Shown here piece after piece: positions 22,504 to 29,434 of a stretch of 29,434 nt of DNA (position 1 is its first letter; each line of letters begins with the position of its first letter). Both the position numbers and the translations under genes were made by a program. The stretch is taken from contig CAKQWR010000007.1 in NCBI GenBank assembly GCA_934279105.1, positions 1 through 29,434 of the forward strand, read 5' to 3'. The DNA is from an uncultured Oribacterium sp. (GTDB lineage Bacteria > Bacillota > Clostridia > Lachnospirales > Lachnospiraceae). The notes under the pieces are model-generated. The model searched no databases and was not told the DNA's origin. It was given only the letters and a program-made list of their open reading frames with translations.

Positions 22504-23451
22504 ATGAATATAATAGAAGAAATTAAAAAGGAATTTGAGATTCCGGGGGCGTATGAGAGCTGGGCAGCGTACCGGAAAGAGGTCACGGATCTGATTCTGG
22601 CAAGTGCTTCGCAGCAAGATGTGATGCGGGAGGCTTCGCTACAGACCTCGATTCAGGAAATGGTGTGTTCGCGGCGGGCAATGCCTACATCGAACACGAA
22701 GGCGACAGGTTCCATCGCGCTGTTCGGAATCGGGCCTGCGAATGACATCGATCTCCGACGTTTGAGTGAGCGCTTCGAGCGTATCACGCTGATCGATCTG
22801 GATCGTGGAAGCATGGAGAGAGGGCTTGTGCGTTATGGGCTGCAGCATTGCCCGAAGGTGGAGCTGTGGGATGCTTCACTTTCCGGGGTGACGATGGAGG
22901 ATGTGGCGGCGTTTTTCGAGACGCTGTATGGTCAGGTGGTGCAAAGCGGGCGAGCGCTTACGGAGGCGGCGTTTATGGAGATGTCGCTTGCGGCACTGGA
23001 GGAGATCCGGGGAAAGGTCTACGCATCGCAGGAGGTGCTTCGGGCGAAACTGCCGGCGGAGCATTATGATATGGTCGTCAGTGTGGGACTGCATAGTCAG
23101 TTCTGGAGTATCTTAAGCTACAGCTGGCTGACACTTGCCGGAAATATAGAGGAGCAGATTTTCGGGCATGTGATGAACCATGATCCGTTTTTTGAGGCAC
23201 TGAGGGAAATCGATGATGTATTTATCCCGATGCTGAACGAGGTCATGCTGTCGATGGGCGATCAGGCGATCATCGCAGTCGAGGAGGATGAGGTGCATCC
23301 GGTAGAGGGAGCATTTCAGTCGATGCAGGATATACGAAGACGATATCCGGATGTGAAGGAGAAGATGCTTTACTGGCCGTTTCGACCGGAAGAAGAGAAG
23401 AGCTACGAGATGCTTTTTCAGATCATCGGGCAGACAGAGGTGGCGCACTGA
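22504..23451 (+). CDS. uncharacterised class I SAM-methyltransferase-like protein
   Basis: The 315-aa soluble protein of unknown function has a Rossmann-like segment near residues 70-105 (SIALFGIGPANDIDLRRLSERFERITLIDLD). That is the glycine loop and following acidic strand end of class I S-adenosylmethionine-dependent methyltransferases. The later strand HYDMVVSVGLHSQFW near residues 190-205 fits motif IV/post-I. No substrate motif is recognised. ATG 22504 is preferred because residues before it look unstructured. The frame also opens at GTG 22438, and neither start has a well-spaced ribosome site. A TAGTAT at 22491-22496 would even allow a leaderless transcript. The gene stands alone between non-coding stretches. 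Confidence 0.65.
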   Translation: MNIIEEIKKEFEIPGAYESWAAYRKEVTDLILASASQQDVMREASLQTSIQEMVCSRRAMPTSNTKATGSIALFGIGPANDIDLRRLSERFERITLIDLDRGSMERGLVRYGLQHCPKVELWDASLSGVTMEDVAAFFETLYGQVVQSGRALTEAAFMEMSLAALEEIRGKVYASQEVLRAKLPAEHYDMVVSVGLHSQFWSILSYSWLTLAGNIEEQIFGHVMNHDPFFEALREIDDVFIPMLNEVMLSMGDQAIIAVEEDEVHPVEGAFQSMQDIRRRYPDVKEKMLYWPFRPEEEKSYEMLFQIIGQTEVAH

Positions 23452-23511
23452 ATTTCAAATGCTTGGAATCAGTGTAAAGTCATGAAGACAGATGAGAATC
23501 GTTTCATAATA

Positions 23512-23540
23512 TGGATGAAGCGGACCTTCGAGGATATAAT
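23512..23540 (+). promoter_or_regulatory. likely promoter of the NusG-II-domain gene
   Basis: A perfect TATAAT -10 box (23535-23540) lies 17 bp after TGGATG (23512-23517), a weak -35 box. The transcript would begin near 23547, about 60 bases before the coding region. Confidence 0.5.
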
Positions 23541-23607
23541 ATCTAGAGATAATAGAACGAAGATTGAATAGAAAGAAAGGATATCCGGAGGCTGAAGAGA
23601 GCATCCG

Positions 23608-24042
23608 ATGGGGAGAAATATGCAGGAAACAGTAAATAAGAAGAAAAATATCATCGTGATCACCATCATCGCGGCGCTTATTGTCATCAGCTTCATTGCG
23701 ACGATGGTGATTCGTAAAACGAGTGGGCCGAAACTGGATGTCGTAGTGCAGTACGGCGATCAGGAGATTTTACGTGTGCCGCTTAAAAAAGATGCGATGT
23801 ATAAAATCGAGGATGGCCGTGCCATCGAAGTTCCGAAGGATACGACACTGGCGTCGCTCGGCGAGGAGGCGTATCCATCGCAGCATGATGTGAATCTGCT
23901 CGAAATCAAGGACGGCGAGGTCTGGGTACCGGAATCAAACTGCTCGAATCAGGTATGTGTATCGATCGGAAAACTCAGCGGCTCGGACTATGATTTCCCA
24001 ATCACCTGCCTGCCGCATGGTATCATCATCGTAATCGAATAA
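23608..24042 (+). CDS. membrane-anchored NusG domain II protein
   Basis: The protein is 144 aa. It has one N-terminal membrane helix (about residues 15-35, IIVITIIAALIVISFIATMVI) and an external small beta domain of the NusG_II type (about 42-144). Its conserved signature, SNCSNQVCV...GKL...ITCLPHGIIIVI, includes three Cys residues. Despite the name, this lone domain is not the transcription factor. In clostridia it is often found beside flavin and quinone-type electron-transfer genes, and a fumarate-reductase-like lipoprotein gene lies next downstream here. The start is uncertain: ATG 23608 and ATG 23620 are in frame, with GGGGAG only 4 bases before the latter. Function unknown. Confidence 0.8.
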   Translation: MGRNMQETVNKKKNIIVITIIAALIVISFIATMVIRKTSGPKLDVVVQYGDQEILRVPLKKDAMYKIEDGRAIEVPKDTTLASLGEEAYPSQHDVNLLEIKDGEVWVPESNCSNQVCVSIGKLSGSDYDFPITCLPHGIIIVIE

Positions 24043-24061
24043 GTGGGTTGAGAGCATTTCA

Positions 24062-24133
24062 GGCAAGGCCTCGGAGTATTGTGCTTCTGTTGCCGGCCTC
24101 CGCACCCTTGACTGGACGATGCCGTACCTTGCC
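24062..24133 (+). other. 72-nt RNA-like hairpin after the NusG-II gene
   Basis: GGCAAGG (24062-24068) pairs perfectly with CCTTGCC (24127-24133). Inside, CGGAG (24071-24075) can pair with CTCCG (24098-24102). No T run follows, so it is not a simple terminator. It may be a 3' stabiliser or a structured leader if transcription continues. No known RNA class is recognised. Confidence 0.35.
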
Positions 24134-24158
24134 ACCATTCTAAAGGAGATAGAATGAC

Positions 24159-24202
24159 TCCTGCATGAGCTATGACATATTCCTGTATGAGCTAAGATAT
24201 AT
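24159..24202. repeat. tandem 22-bp repeat, candidate activator site
   Basis: Two contiguous 22-bp units (24159-24180 and 24181-24202) differ at three positions. Both contain TCCTG, ATGAGCTA and a final ATAT. They end 5 bp before the -35 box of the downstream promoter, so they cover about -80 to -40. The 22-bp period is two helical turns. This is the usual layout for a pair of activator subunits such as AraC, LytTR or OmpR types. A third, weaker similarity (TCC ... TATATCC) overlaps the promoter itself. Confidence 0.6.
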
Positions 24203-24207
24203 CCATG

Positions 24208-24236
24208 TTGTCGGATTATATCCAGTATGATAAAAT
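24208..24236 (+). promoter_or_regulatory. promoter of the exported flavoprotein gene
   Basis: TTGTCG (24208-24213), a 17-bp spacer and TAAAAT (24231-24236) place the start near 24243, about 30 bases before the ATG. The moderate -35 box and the adjoining tandem repeat suggest an activator-dependent promoter. Confidence 0.55.
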
Positions 24237-24274
24237 ATTATCGTATTTTTGTAGCACGTGAACAAGGAGGAACT

Positions 24275-26824
24275 ATGAAGAAAATTTTAAGTGGTGCAAT
24301 GGCGCTCTGCCTCGTCGCATCGATGACCGCATGCTCATCCGGGAAGCCTGCAGAGACGACAGCGGCTGCTACGGAAGCTGCAAAGCAGTATGTGGCGGGC
24401 ACCTACTCGGCATCCGAGGAGGGCTTTGCCGGTAAGGTAACGGTCACCATCACGACCAGTGAGTCGGAGATTACCGATGTGAAGGTCGAGGGACCGAATG
24501 AGACCCCGGACAAGGGCGGCGTAGCGATGGAGCAGCTTCAGGGAGAGCTTCTGAAGGCGCAGTCCGCAGAGGTGGATGCAGTCAGTGGTTCAACCGTGAC
24601 CAGTGACGCCGTAAAGAAAGCGATGGCGGCAGCCATCGAGAAGGCGAAGAGTGGTGATACCTCGACCGGATCCGATGAGGCGCTTGCATTTACCGCAGGT
24701 ACCTATACCGGAACCGGTGTAGGCTATAACGGCCCGACGACCGTTGAGGTCACCTTCGATGACAGTAAGATCACGGATATCAAGATCGTGGAGACGAAGG
24801 AGACCGGTCATGTAGGTGATACCGCGTTCGAGGTACTCATTCCGCAGATGATCGAAGCAAATGGTACCGGCGTGGATGCGATTTCCGGTGCAACCTTCTC
24901 ATCAAAGGCACTGAAGACCGCAGTGAACGATGCTGCAGAGCAGGCTGGCGTGACCAACCTCGATGCGTTTAAGGCAAACACCCTTGAGGTAGTTGCACAG
25001 GATCCGATCGAGGATACCTGGGATGTTGTCGTTGTCGGTGGCGGCGGAGCCGGTATGGCAGCTGCTGCACAGGCTGCACAGAATGGCGAGACTGTTCTCG
25101 TCATCGAGAAGAACGTTGAGGTCGGTGGTAATACACTTGTATCCGGCGGTCAGTATCAGTCCGTGATGCCGTATCTCGTATGGGATGCAGAGAATCCGGA
25201 TGCGACGACCGGTATCGGCTTCGATGGCAACGAGTACAATAAGGTAAAGTCCGTACAGGGCTGTATCGATGAGCTGAAGACCATCTACAACTGGTCCGAG
25301 GAGCCGTTTGATGAGGATTACTACGATACACACGAGTATGTAGCCGGTGATATCGAGGAGCTTTCGAAGCACGGTGTCGTTGCAGAGTATCTCCCGACCC
25401 TCCAGGCACTCAAGAAGGAAATCAAGGCATACCTCGACTGGGCACAGCCGAAGCTCGACGCCGGCACACCGGAGTCCGATCTCACCCTGTTCTCAACGGT
25501 TAACCTGCACATCTTCCAGAGCTACTATGGCGGTCTCCGTCAGAGTGCAGATAAGTCCAGCTGGATCTGGGGCGATGTTGATCTCGTTTCTCAGTTCATC
25601 CAGGATGGCCAGGATCTGAAGCCATGGCTCGAGGAGATGGGTTCTACATTCGTAGAAGATACACAGCCGACCCTGATCGGTGCACTCTGGTACAGAGAGA
25701 ACCAGTTCATCGGTGCAAACGTAGATACCGATGGTGATGGTGAGGCAGAGGAGTATCCGGGCAGATGGGGAACTTACTTCGTTGCTCCGATGACATCCTT
25801 CCTGAATGCAAATGAGCACAACAAGATCATGACACGTACCACTGCCGAGGAGCTGATCCAGGAGGATGGCCGTGTAACGGGCGTAAAGGCGACCATGTTT
25901 GATGGTACGCCTGTAACGGCACATGCGAAGAAGGGTGTCGTTCTTGCAACCGGTGGTTATGCTGCGAATATCGCAAAGGTTGTAGAGACCAACGAGTACT
26001 GGGATCCGGAATATCTCAACGATAAGACCGAGACCACAAATCGCAGTTCTCTTCAGGGCGATGGTATCACGATGGCAGAGGCGGTTGGTGCAGCGACAAC
26101 CGGTATGGGTTATACACAGCTGATGCCGATTTCCTGGGTTGACAATGGCGACCTCGCATTCGGCGGCGGTGACTATGCAGTTTACATCAATCCGACCACT
26201 GGTAAGCGTTTCGTAGATGAGACCTCTGAGCGTGACGTTCTGTCTCTCGGTGAGTTTAGAAATGGCATCGAGTGGAACGGCCATAAGGGCGTCTTCATCG
26301 AGATCGCCAATGCAGCCACCCCGATTCCTGGACCATATCCATACAAGGATGAGGACGTTGAGGGTCGTCAGTATGTCAGAACCATCGGTGAGATCGCAGA
26401 TGTGCTGAAGGCAGAGGGCTTTGACACCGATGTTGAGACCATTAAGGCAACCATCGAGGATTATGATCAGGCAATCATCAACGGCACACAGCCGGCGGAT
26501 GTCAGCAAGAAGCAGTTCTCTGCGCTGGTTGGCGACTGCGAGAAGAACGAGGATGGTTCTTACAAGGCAGATACCTACAACCTTGAGGATGCAAAGCTTC
26601 GTGTTCGTTTCCTTGCACCTTCTACACACCACACGATGGGTGGTGTCAGCGTAGACGTAAAGCGTCACGTGCTCGATGCAGAAGGTAAGACCATTCCTGG
26701 TCTCTACGCAGCTGGTGAGGTGACCGGTGGTATCCATGGCGGTAACCGTCTCGGCGGTAACGCAATCACAGAGATTTTCGTATCCGGCCGCACAGCAGCA
26801 AACGCAATCAGCGAAGACAACTAA
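24275..26824 (+). CDS. exported FMN/FAD fumarate-reductase-family lipoprotein
   Basis: The product is an 849-aa lipoprotein. Its signal peptide ends in SMTAC, with lipidated Cys20, so the enzyme acts outside the membrane. Two FMN_bind domains follow (about 38-122 and 138-222). Each has a covalent-flavinylation motif, SGSTVTS at 104-110 and SGATFSS at 204-210, where ApbE-type transferases attach FMN to the Thr. The FAD_binding_2 reductase domain starts at about residue 248 with VVVVGGGGAGMAA. It carries the active-site segments THHTMGGVSVD and GGNRLGGNAITEIFVSGRTAA, typical of fumarate/urocanate-type reductases. AAGGAGG before ATG 24275 fixes the start; the frame is open from 24227. The electron acceptor is unknown; fumarate, urocanate and other acrylates are options. 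No apbE gene is in the window. Confidence 0.92.
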   Translation: MKKILSGAMALCLVASMTACSSGKPAETTAAATEAAKQYVAGTYSASEEGFAGKVTVTITTSESEITDVKVEGPNETPDKGGVAMEQLQGELLKAQSAEVDAVSGSTVTSDAVKKAMAAAIEKAKSGDTSTGSDEALAFTAGTYTGTGVGYNGPTTVEVTFDDSKITDIKIVETKETGHVGDTAFEVLIPQMIEANGTGVDAISGATFSSKALKTAVNDAAEQAGVTNLDAFKANTLEVVAQDPIEDTWDVVVVGGGGAGMAAAAQAAQNGETVLVIEKNVEVGGNTLVSGGQYQSVMPYLVWDAENPDATTGIGFDGNEYNKVKSVQGCIDELKTIYNWSEEPFDEDYYDTHEYVAGDIEELSKHGVVAEYLPTLQALKKEIKAYLDWAQPKLDAGTPESDLTLFSTVNLHIFQSYYGGLRQSADKSSWIWGDVDLVSQFIQDGQDLKPWLEEMGSTFVEDTQPTLIGALWYRENQFIGANVDTDGDGEAEEYPGRWGTYFVAPMTSFLNANEHNKIMTRTTAEELIQEDGRVTGVKATMFDGTPVTAHAKKGVVLATGGYAANIAKVVETNEYWDPEYLNDKTETTNRSSLQGDGITMAEAVGAATTGMGYTQLMPISWVDNGDLAFGGGDYAVYINPTTGKRFVDETSERDVLSLGEFRNGIEWNGHKGVFIEIANAATPIPGPYPYKDEDVEGRQYVRTIGEIADVLKAEGFDTDVETIKATIEDYDQAIINGTQPADVSKKQFSALVGDCEKNEDGSYKADTYNLEDAKLRVRFLAPSTHHTMGGVSVDVKRHVLDAEGKTIPGLYAAGEVTGGIHGGNRLGGNAITEIFVSGRTAANAISEDN

Positions 26825-26865
26825 TCTCTATTTAAAACATTCAATAAACAAAAATACCATGTCTG

Positions 26866-26892
26866 GGCCGCTCCGAAAGGGGCGGCCTTCTT
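26866..26892 (+). terminator. intrinsic terminator after the flavoprotein gene
   Basis: GGCCGCTCC, a GAAA loop and GGGGCGGCC form a 9-bp stem followed by TTCTT. The T tract runs into the -35 box of the next promoter. Confidence 0.8.
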
Positions 26893-26919
26893 GATTATTC
26901 ATCGGATCCATATTATGAT
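26891..26919 (+). promoter_or_regulatory. promoter of the zinc-ribbon gene
   Basis: TTGATT (26891-26896), a 17-bp spacer and TATGAT (26914-26919) make a good sigma-A promoter about 30 bp before the coding start. Confidence 0.6.
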
Positions 26920-26950
26920 GTAAGCTAAATTTGTTTTTTGAGGTGAGTGA

Positions 26951-27616
26951 ATGAAATGTCCTAAATGCGGTGCTGACATTTCGGATTACGCAAGTACCTG
27001 TCCGAATTGCGGCACACCGATCGTAAAGATAAAGCCGAAGCGGGTGTGCATGAACTGTGGGGCTGAAGTGCCAGATGATGCAACGAGCTGTCCTGGGTGT
27101 GGCCGACCTGTAAAGCGTAGAGAAAATCAGCAGTCAAACAAGGGTAATGCTGGCACCACGTATGCAGATGGCGCTGCGAATGGGAATCGTGCATCGTTTC
27201 TCAATCATGTGCGCCAGAGCTGGAATCGGGATAAATTTGCCTGGTTACAGGCAGTGCTTCCCATCGCGCTTGCCTTTCTTTATCATATAAATCTGCTGCC
27301 GGATAAGATGACGTTTAATCTGATGAATACCGCTCTGATTTTCGAGGGGCTTATTTTTTTCTTCGGTTATCTCGATGTAAAGGAAATCAGTCAGCGACCG
27401 GAGATGTATGATGGTGTTGCCTTCAGCAGTCGCTATATGTACCTGAGCTATTTCCTTCCGGTGGTGAGCTTTTTCGAGCGGAGAAAGCTGCCGGGCATGA
27501 AGCGAAAGGAACTTTATCCGATCGTACATGCGGTACTGCTTGTCATTTTTCTGATTCTGATGCTCTTCACTTCAGACGAAGTCATGCTGCTTCAGACCGG
27601 TGCAGGTGCGCTTTGA
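26951..27616 (+). CDS. double zinc-ribbon membrane protein of unknown function
   Basis: The 221-aa protein has two N-terminal zinc ribbons, Cys3/Cys6/Cys17/Cys20 and Cys33/Cys36/Cys47/Cys50, each CxxC-x10-CxxC. A polar linker follows (about 52-85), then about four hydrophobic segments (from about residue 93 to 215). Such zinc_ribbon_2 plus membrane-domain proteins are common in Bacillota and lack a known role. The ribbons would lie in the cytoplasm. GAGGTGAG lies before the ATG. It has its own promoter and an exceptionally strong terminator, so it is a single-gene unit. Confidence 0.8.
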   Translation: MKCPKCGADISDYASTCPNCGTPIVKIKPKRVCMNCGAEVPDDATSCPGCGRPVKRRENQQSNKGNAGTTYADGAANGNRASFLNHVRQSWNRDKFAWLQAVLPIALAFLYHINLLPDKMTFNLMNTALIFEGLIFFFGYLDVKEISQRPEMYDGVAFSSRYMYLSYFLPVVSFFERRKLPGMKRKELYPIVHAVLLVIFLILMLFTSDEVMLLQTGAGAL

Positions 27617-27618
27617 TG

Positions 27619-27680
27619 AATAGGATCTTATAGAAAAAGACGGTTGCTTCGGCAGCTGTCTTTTTCTATAAGATCCTATT
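27619..27680. terminator. 29-bp perfect hairpin with TTCG loop, probable bidirectional terminator
   Basis: The sequence from 27619 to 27680 folds into an uninterrupted 29-bp stem (two G-U pairs) closed by a TTCG tetraloop at 27648-27651. The inner GAC/GTC stem is flanked by GAAAAA on the left and TTTTTC on the right. It therefore works as a terminator on either strand, and the pairing continues 17 bp beyond those tracts. Confidence 0.88.
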
Positions 27681-27701
27681 TGTTAAATGCTTATATAATG
27701 C

Positions 27702-27730
27702 TTCAAATAGTAGGGAAATAATTGTATAAT
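27702..27730 (+). promoter_or_regulatory. promoter of the M20 amidohydrolase gene
   Basis: TTCAAA (27702-27707), a 17-bp spacer and a perfect TATAAT (27725-27730) lie 31 bp before the coding start. Confidence 0.65.
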
Positions 27731-27761
27731 TTGAATAAATAATGTAAAGGAGAAATGAACC

Positions 27762-28937
27762 ATGAACATTCGTGAAGAAGTCATCGGTATCGAAGAAGAG
27801 CTGATTGAACTGCGTCGCTATTTCCACCAGCATGCAGAGCAGTCATGGCAGGAATTCAACACACAGAGAAAAATTAAGGAGTACCTGGACGAACTTGGTA
27901 TTCCGTACGAAACACCGTATAAAACATCGGTGATTGCAACTATTCGAGGCGCAAATTCCAGTGATCATATCCTCGGTATCCGCGCGGATATCGATGCGCT
28001 GCCGATTACGGAGCAGACGGATTGCAGCTTCAAATCGGAAAACGAAGGAACGATGCATGCATGCGGACATGATACGCATACGGCCATTCTTCTGGCGACA
28101 GCGAAGCTTCTTGCGCAGCATAAGGACGAACTTCCGCTTACTGTGCGTCTGATTTTTCAGCCGGCAGAAGAATTTATCGAGGATTCCGGTGCCCTGCACA
28201 TGAAGACGATTCCATCCGTGCTGGAGTGTGAGCGTCTGATCGGTCTTCATATTATGAGCGATTTTGCGGCTGGCGATGCGGCACTTTCAGAAGGCCCGGT
28301 TATGGCGAGTGCTGATACCTTCGACGTATACATCGAAGGAAAGGGCGGCCATGGTGCCCATCCGGAGCAGTGCATTGACCCGATTCAGGCGGGTGTCGAG
28401 TTTATCCAGTCGGTGAACCGGATGGTAGCGAGAGAAATCACTCCAACGACTCCAGTCGTGGTAAGTATCACACAGTTTGTCGCAGGTACGACGTCGAATG
28501 TTATTCCGGAAACGGCACATTTAAGCGGAACCACGCGAACGGCAGATCCAGAACTTCGGGACCGATTCCCTGAAATTCTCGAGCGTACAGCCGCTGCAGT
28601 GATGCAGGATACCAGTACCAGAATCAAGGTCGATTATCACTTAGGCTGTGCGGTTACAATCAATGATCCGGAAGTTACAGAGACGGGACGCAAGGCAGCT
28701 GCGCAGGTATTCGGTGCAGATCACCTACTGAAGCAGCCGTTCGTGATGGGCGGAGAGGATTTCTCGAAGTTCACGAATGAAAAAGCCTATCTGTGGCTCG
28801 GTGGTGGCGCGCAGGACCCATCGAAGCGTGTAGCAGCCCATTCACCATTCTTCGAAATCGATGAATCCGTGATGAAGAACGGCGTAGCTTATTTCCTCCA
28901 GTATATCGAGGAATGGGCGCGGGAACTGAATCTGTAA
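27762..28937 (+). CDS. M20 family amidohydrolase/aminoacylase
   Basis: The 391-aa zinc-dependent enzyme belongs to the M20D group (N-acyl-amino-acid amidohydrolase, hippurate hydrolase and IAA-amino-acid hydrolase relatives), which cleaves acyl groups from amino acids. The metal and catalytic motifs are HACGHDTH (residues 99-106) and QPAEE (133-137). GGHGAHP marks the dimerisation/lid domain near residue 195, and VMGGEDFSKF lies near residue 329. AAAGGAG lies 8-9 bases before the ATG. It is flanked by its own promoter and terminator. It may salvage amino acids from conjugates in the gut or host; the actual acyl group cannot be predicted. Confidence 0.93.
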   Translation: MNIREEVIGIEEELIELRRYFHQHAEQSWQEFNTQRKIKEYLDELGIPYETPYKTSVIATIRGANSSDHILGIRADIDALPITEQTDCSFKSENEGTMHACGHDTHTAILLATAKLLAQHKDELPLTVRLIFQPAEEFIEDSGALHMKTIPSVLECERLIGLHIMSDFAAGDAALSEGPVMASADTFDVYIEGKGGHGAHPEQCIDPIQAGVEFIQSVNRMVAREITPTTPVVVSITQFVAGTTSNVIPETAHLSGTTRTADPELRDRFPEILERTAAAVMQDTSTRIKVDYHLGCAVTINDPEVTETGRKAAAQVFGADHLLKQPFVMGGEDFSKFTNEKAYLWLGGGAQDPSKRVAAHSPFFEIDESVMKNGVAYFLQYIEEWARELNL

Positions 28938-28971
28938 TCACAAATTTGCGGTTCACACATAACTCATTCAA

Positions 28972-29007
28972 AAGTGCCCCGGAGGCTGATTCCCGGGGCA
29001 CTTCTAT
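28972..29007 (+). terminator. intrinsic terminator after the M20 gene
   Basis: AAGTGCCCCGG pairs perfectly with CCGGGGCACTT (11 bp), followed by a weak T tract (TTCTATG). Its A-rich left flank could allow function in both directions. Confidence 0.8.
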
Positions 29008-29124
29008 GTAGCGATGAAGTGACGATGACAGAAAAACAAACCGGTTTACTTGAACTTCTCGATTGGATACGATAATATCAGTAATTATGCGTTGGCATAT
29101 GAACAGAAGGGATAAAAAGAAGAT

Positions 29125-29434
29125 ATGAAACCGATGATCGAACCGGAATTTTATAACGATTTCCACTGTATCGCTGGGCAATGCTCTTTCACCTGCTGCA
29201 AGGAATGGAAGATTGCGGTTGATCCGGAGACGAAAAAGCGCTGGCGGAAACGCAGTGTGCCGGAGACGGTATTGAAAAGCGGTCGTGTGCCGGAGCATGC
29301 ATGCGTGCACGCTTCGAAGAGTACGGTCGAACTCTATCAATTCGTTACGAAGAAGGATGGAGCTGATGTCATCGAACTTCTTCCGAATATGCGCTGTCCG
29401 TTCCTGGAGGATCCGGAGCTCTGTCGTCGGGTGA
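29125..29434 (+). CDS. FliB-like cysteine-cluster protein (flagellin lysine-N-methylase family), truncated by the window end
   Basis: An ATG at 29125 opens a frame that runs off the window after 103 codons. The N-terminus (EFYNDFHCIAGQCSFTCCKEW) and the later MRCPFLEDPELC give the cysteine-rich pattern of the family named after FliB, the enzyme that N-methylates flagellin lysines; distant members are annotated only as CxxC cluster proteins. No flagellar gene is visible here, so the family name should not be read as a proven function. The ribosome site is weak, and ATG 29134 is an alternative start. Confidence 0.75.
   Translation, partial: MKPMIEPEFYNDFHCIAGQCSFTCCKEWKIAVDPETKKRWRKRSVPETVLKSGRVPEHACVHASKSTVELYQFVTKKDGADVIELLPNMRCPFLEDPELCRRV

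Noticed and set aside
23482..23571. 29-codon frame after the methyltransferase-like gene
   Set aside because: It has no Shine-Dalgarno sequence and overlaps the predicted promoter of the next gene, so it is probably chance.
1..29434. tRNA or rRNA genes
   Set aside because: No cloverleaf-like or rRNA-like sequence was noticed in the gene-free stretches by eye; a dedicated search could still reveal one.

Overview
The window is one strand of a chromosome of about half G+C: every convincing gene is on the + strand. It suggests an anaerobic, host-associated member of the Bacillota (Clostridia such as Lachnospiraceae, or possibly Erysipelotrichia; I cannot place it further). The reasons are Gram-positive type promoters and Shine-Dalgarno sites, a choline-binding-type cell-wall repeat protein, an HPr/EI phosphotransferase system with a cre-like site, lipoprotein-anchored flavin reductases, and no respiratory chain genes.

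Layout. (1) 174-2096: lysS, a lysyl-tRNA synthetase with an extra C-terminal tRNA-binding domain. (2) 2185-5874: a single-gene unit for a large exported surface protein that resembles hemoglobin/heme-interacting proteins. Its promoter is covered by twin 16-bp palindromes. (3) 6084-13717: an uncharacterised cluster of a metal amidohydrolase, an AspT-type carrier, an AraC regulator, an old-yellow-enzyme reductase, an SDR dehydrogenase and a fumarate-reductase-like flavoprotein. It is preceded by paired direct repeats of the kind AraC proteins bind. (4) 13730-15398: a MATE exporter with its own promoter. (5) 15441-15890: a long non-coding stretch with a short promoter-to-terminator unit, a cre-like site and the structured leader of the next operon. 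(6) 15891-22040: ptsH-ptsI-nagB-nagA-crr-nagE, which joins the general PTS proteins to N-acetylglucosamine uptake and catabolism. (7) 22041-24042: a repeat-rich gap, an orphan methyltransferase-like gene and a NusG-II-domain membrane protein. (8) 24159-26892: an exported, twice FMN-binding, fumarate-reductase-family lipoprotein behind a tandem 22-bp repeat. (9) 26891-29434: a zinc-ribbon membrane protein, an M20 amidohydrolase, and the start of a FliB-like cysteine-cluster protein cut by the window end.

How they fit together. The nag/pts operon forms a complete route: NagE imports and phosphorylates GlcNAc using phosphate passed PEP-EI-HPr-EIIA, NagA deacetylates GlcNAc-6-P, and NagB converts GlcN-6-P to fructose-6-P. 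The 6-13.6 kb cluster looks like uptake plus reductive breakdown of an unsaturated, probably cyclic carboxylate, but its substrate cannot be read from sequence. The exported flavoprotein at 24275 suggests that the cell also disposes of electrons on an unsaturated acceptor outside the membrane.

The observations I rate highest are the uncharacterised AraC-linked cluster, the metalloregulator-like twin operator before the heme-type surface protein, the HPr lacking the regulatory Ser-46 despite a cre-like site upstream, and the activator-like tandem repeat before the exported reductase. All functional names are from reading the translated sequence and motifs; no database search was possible.
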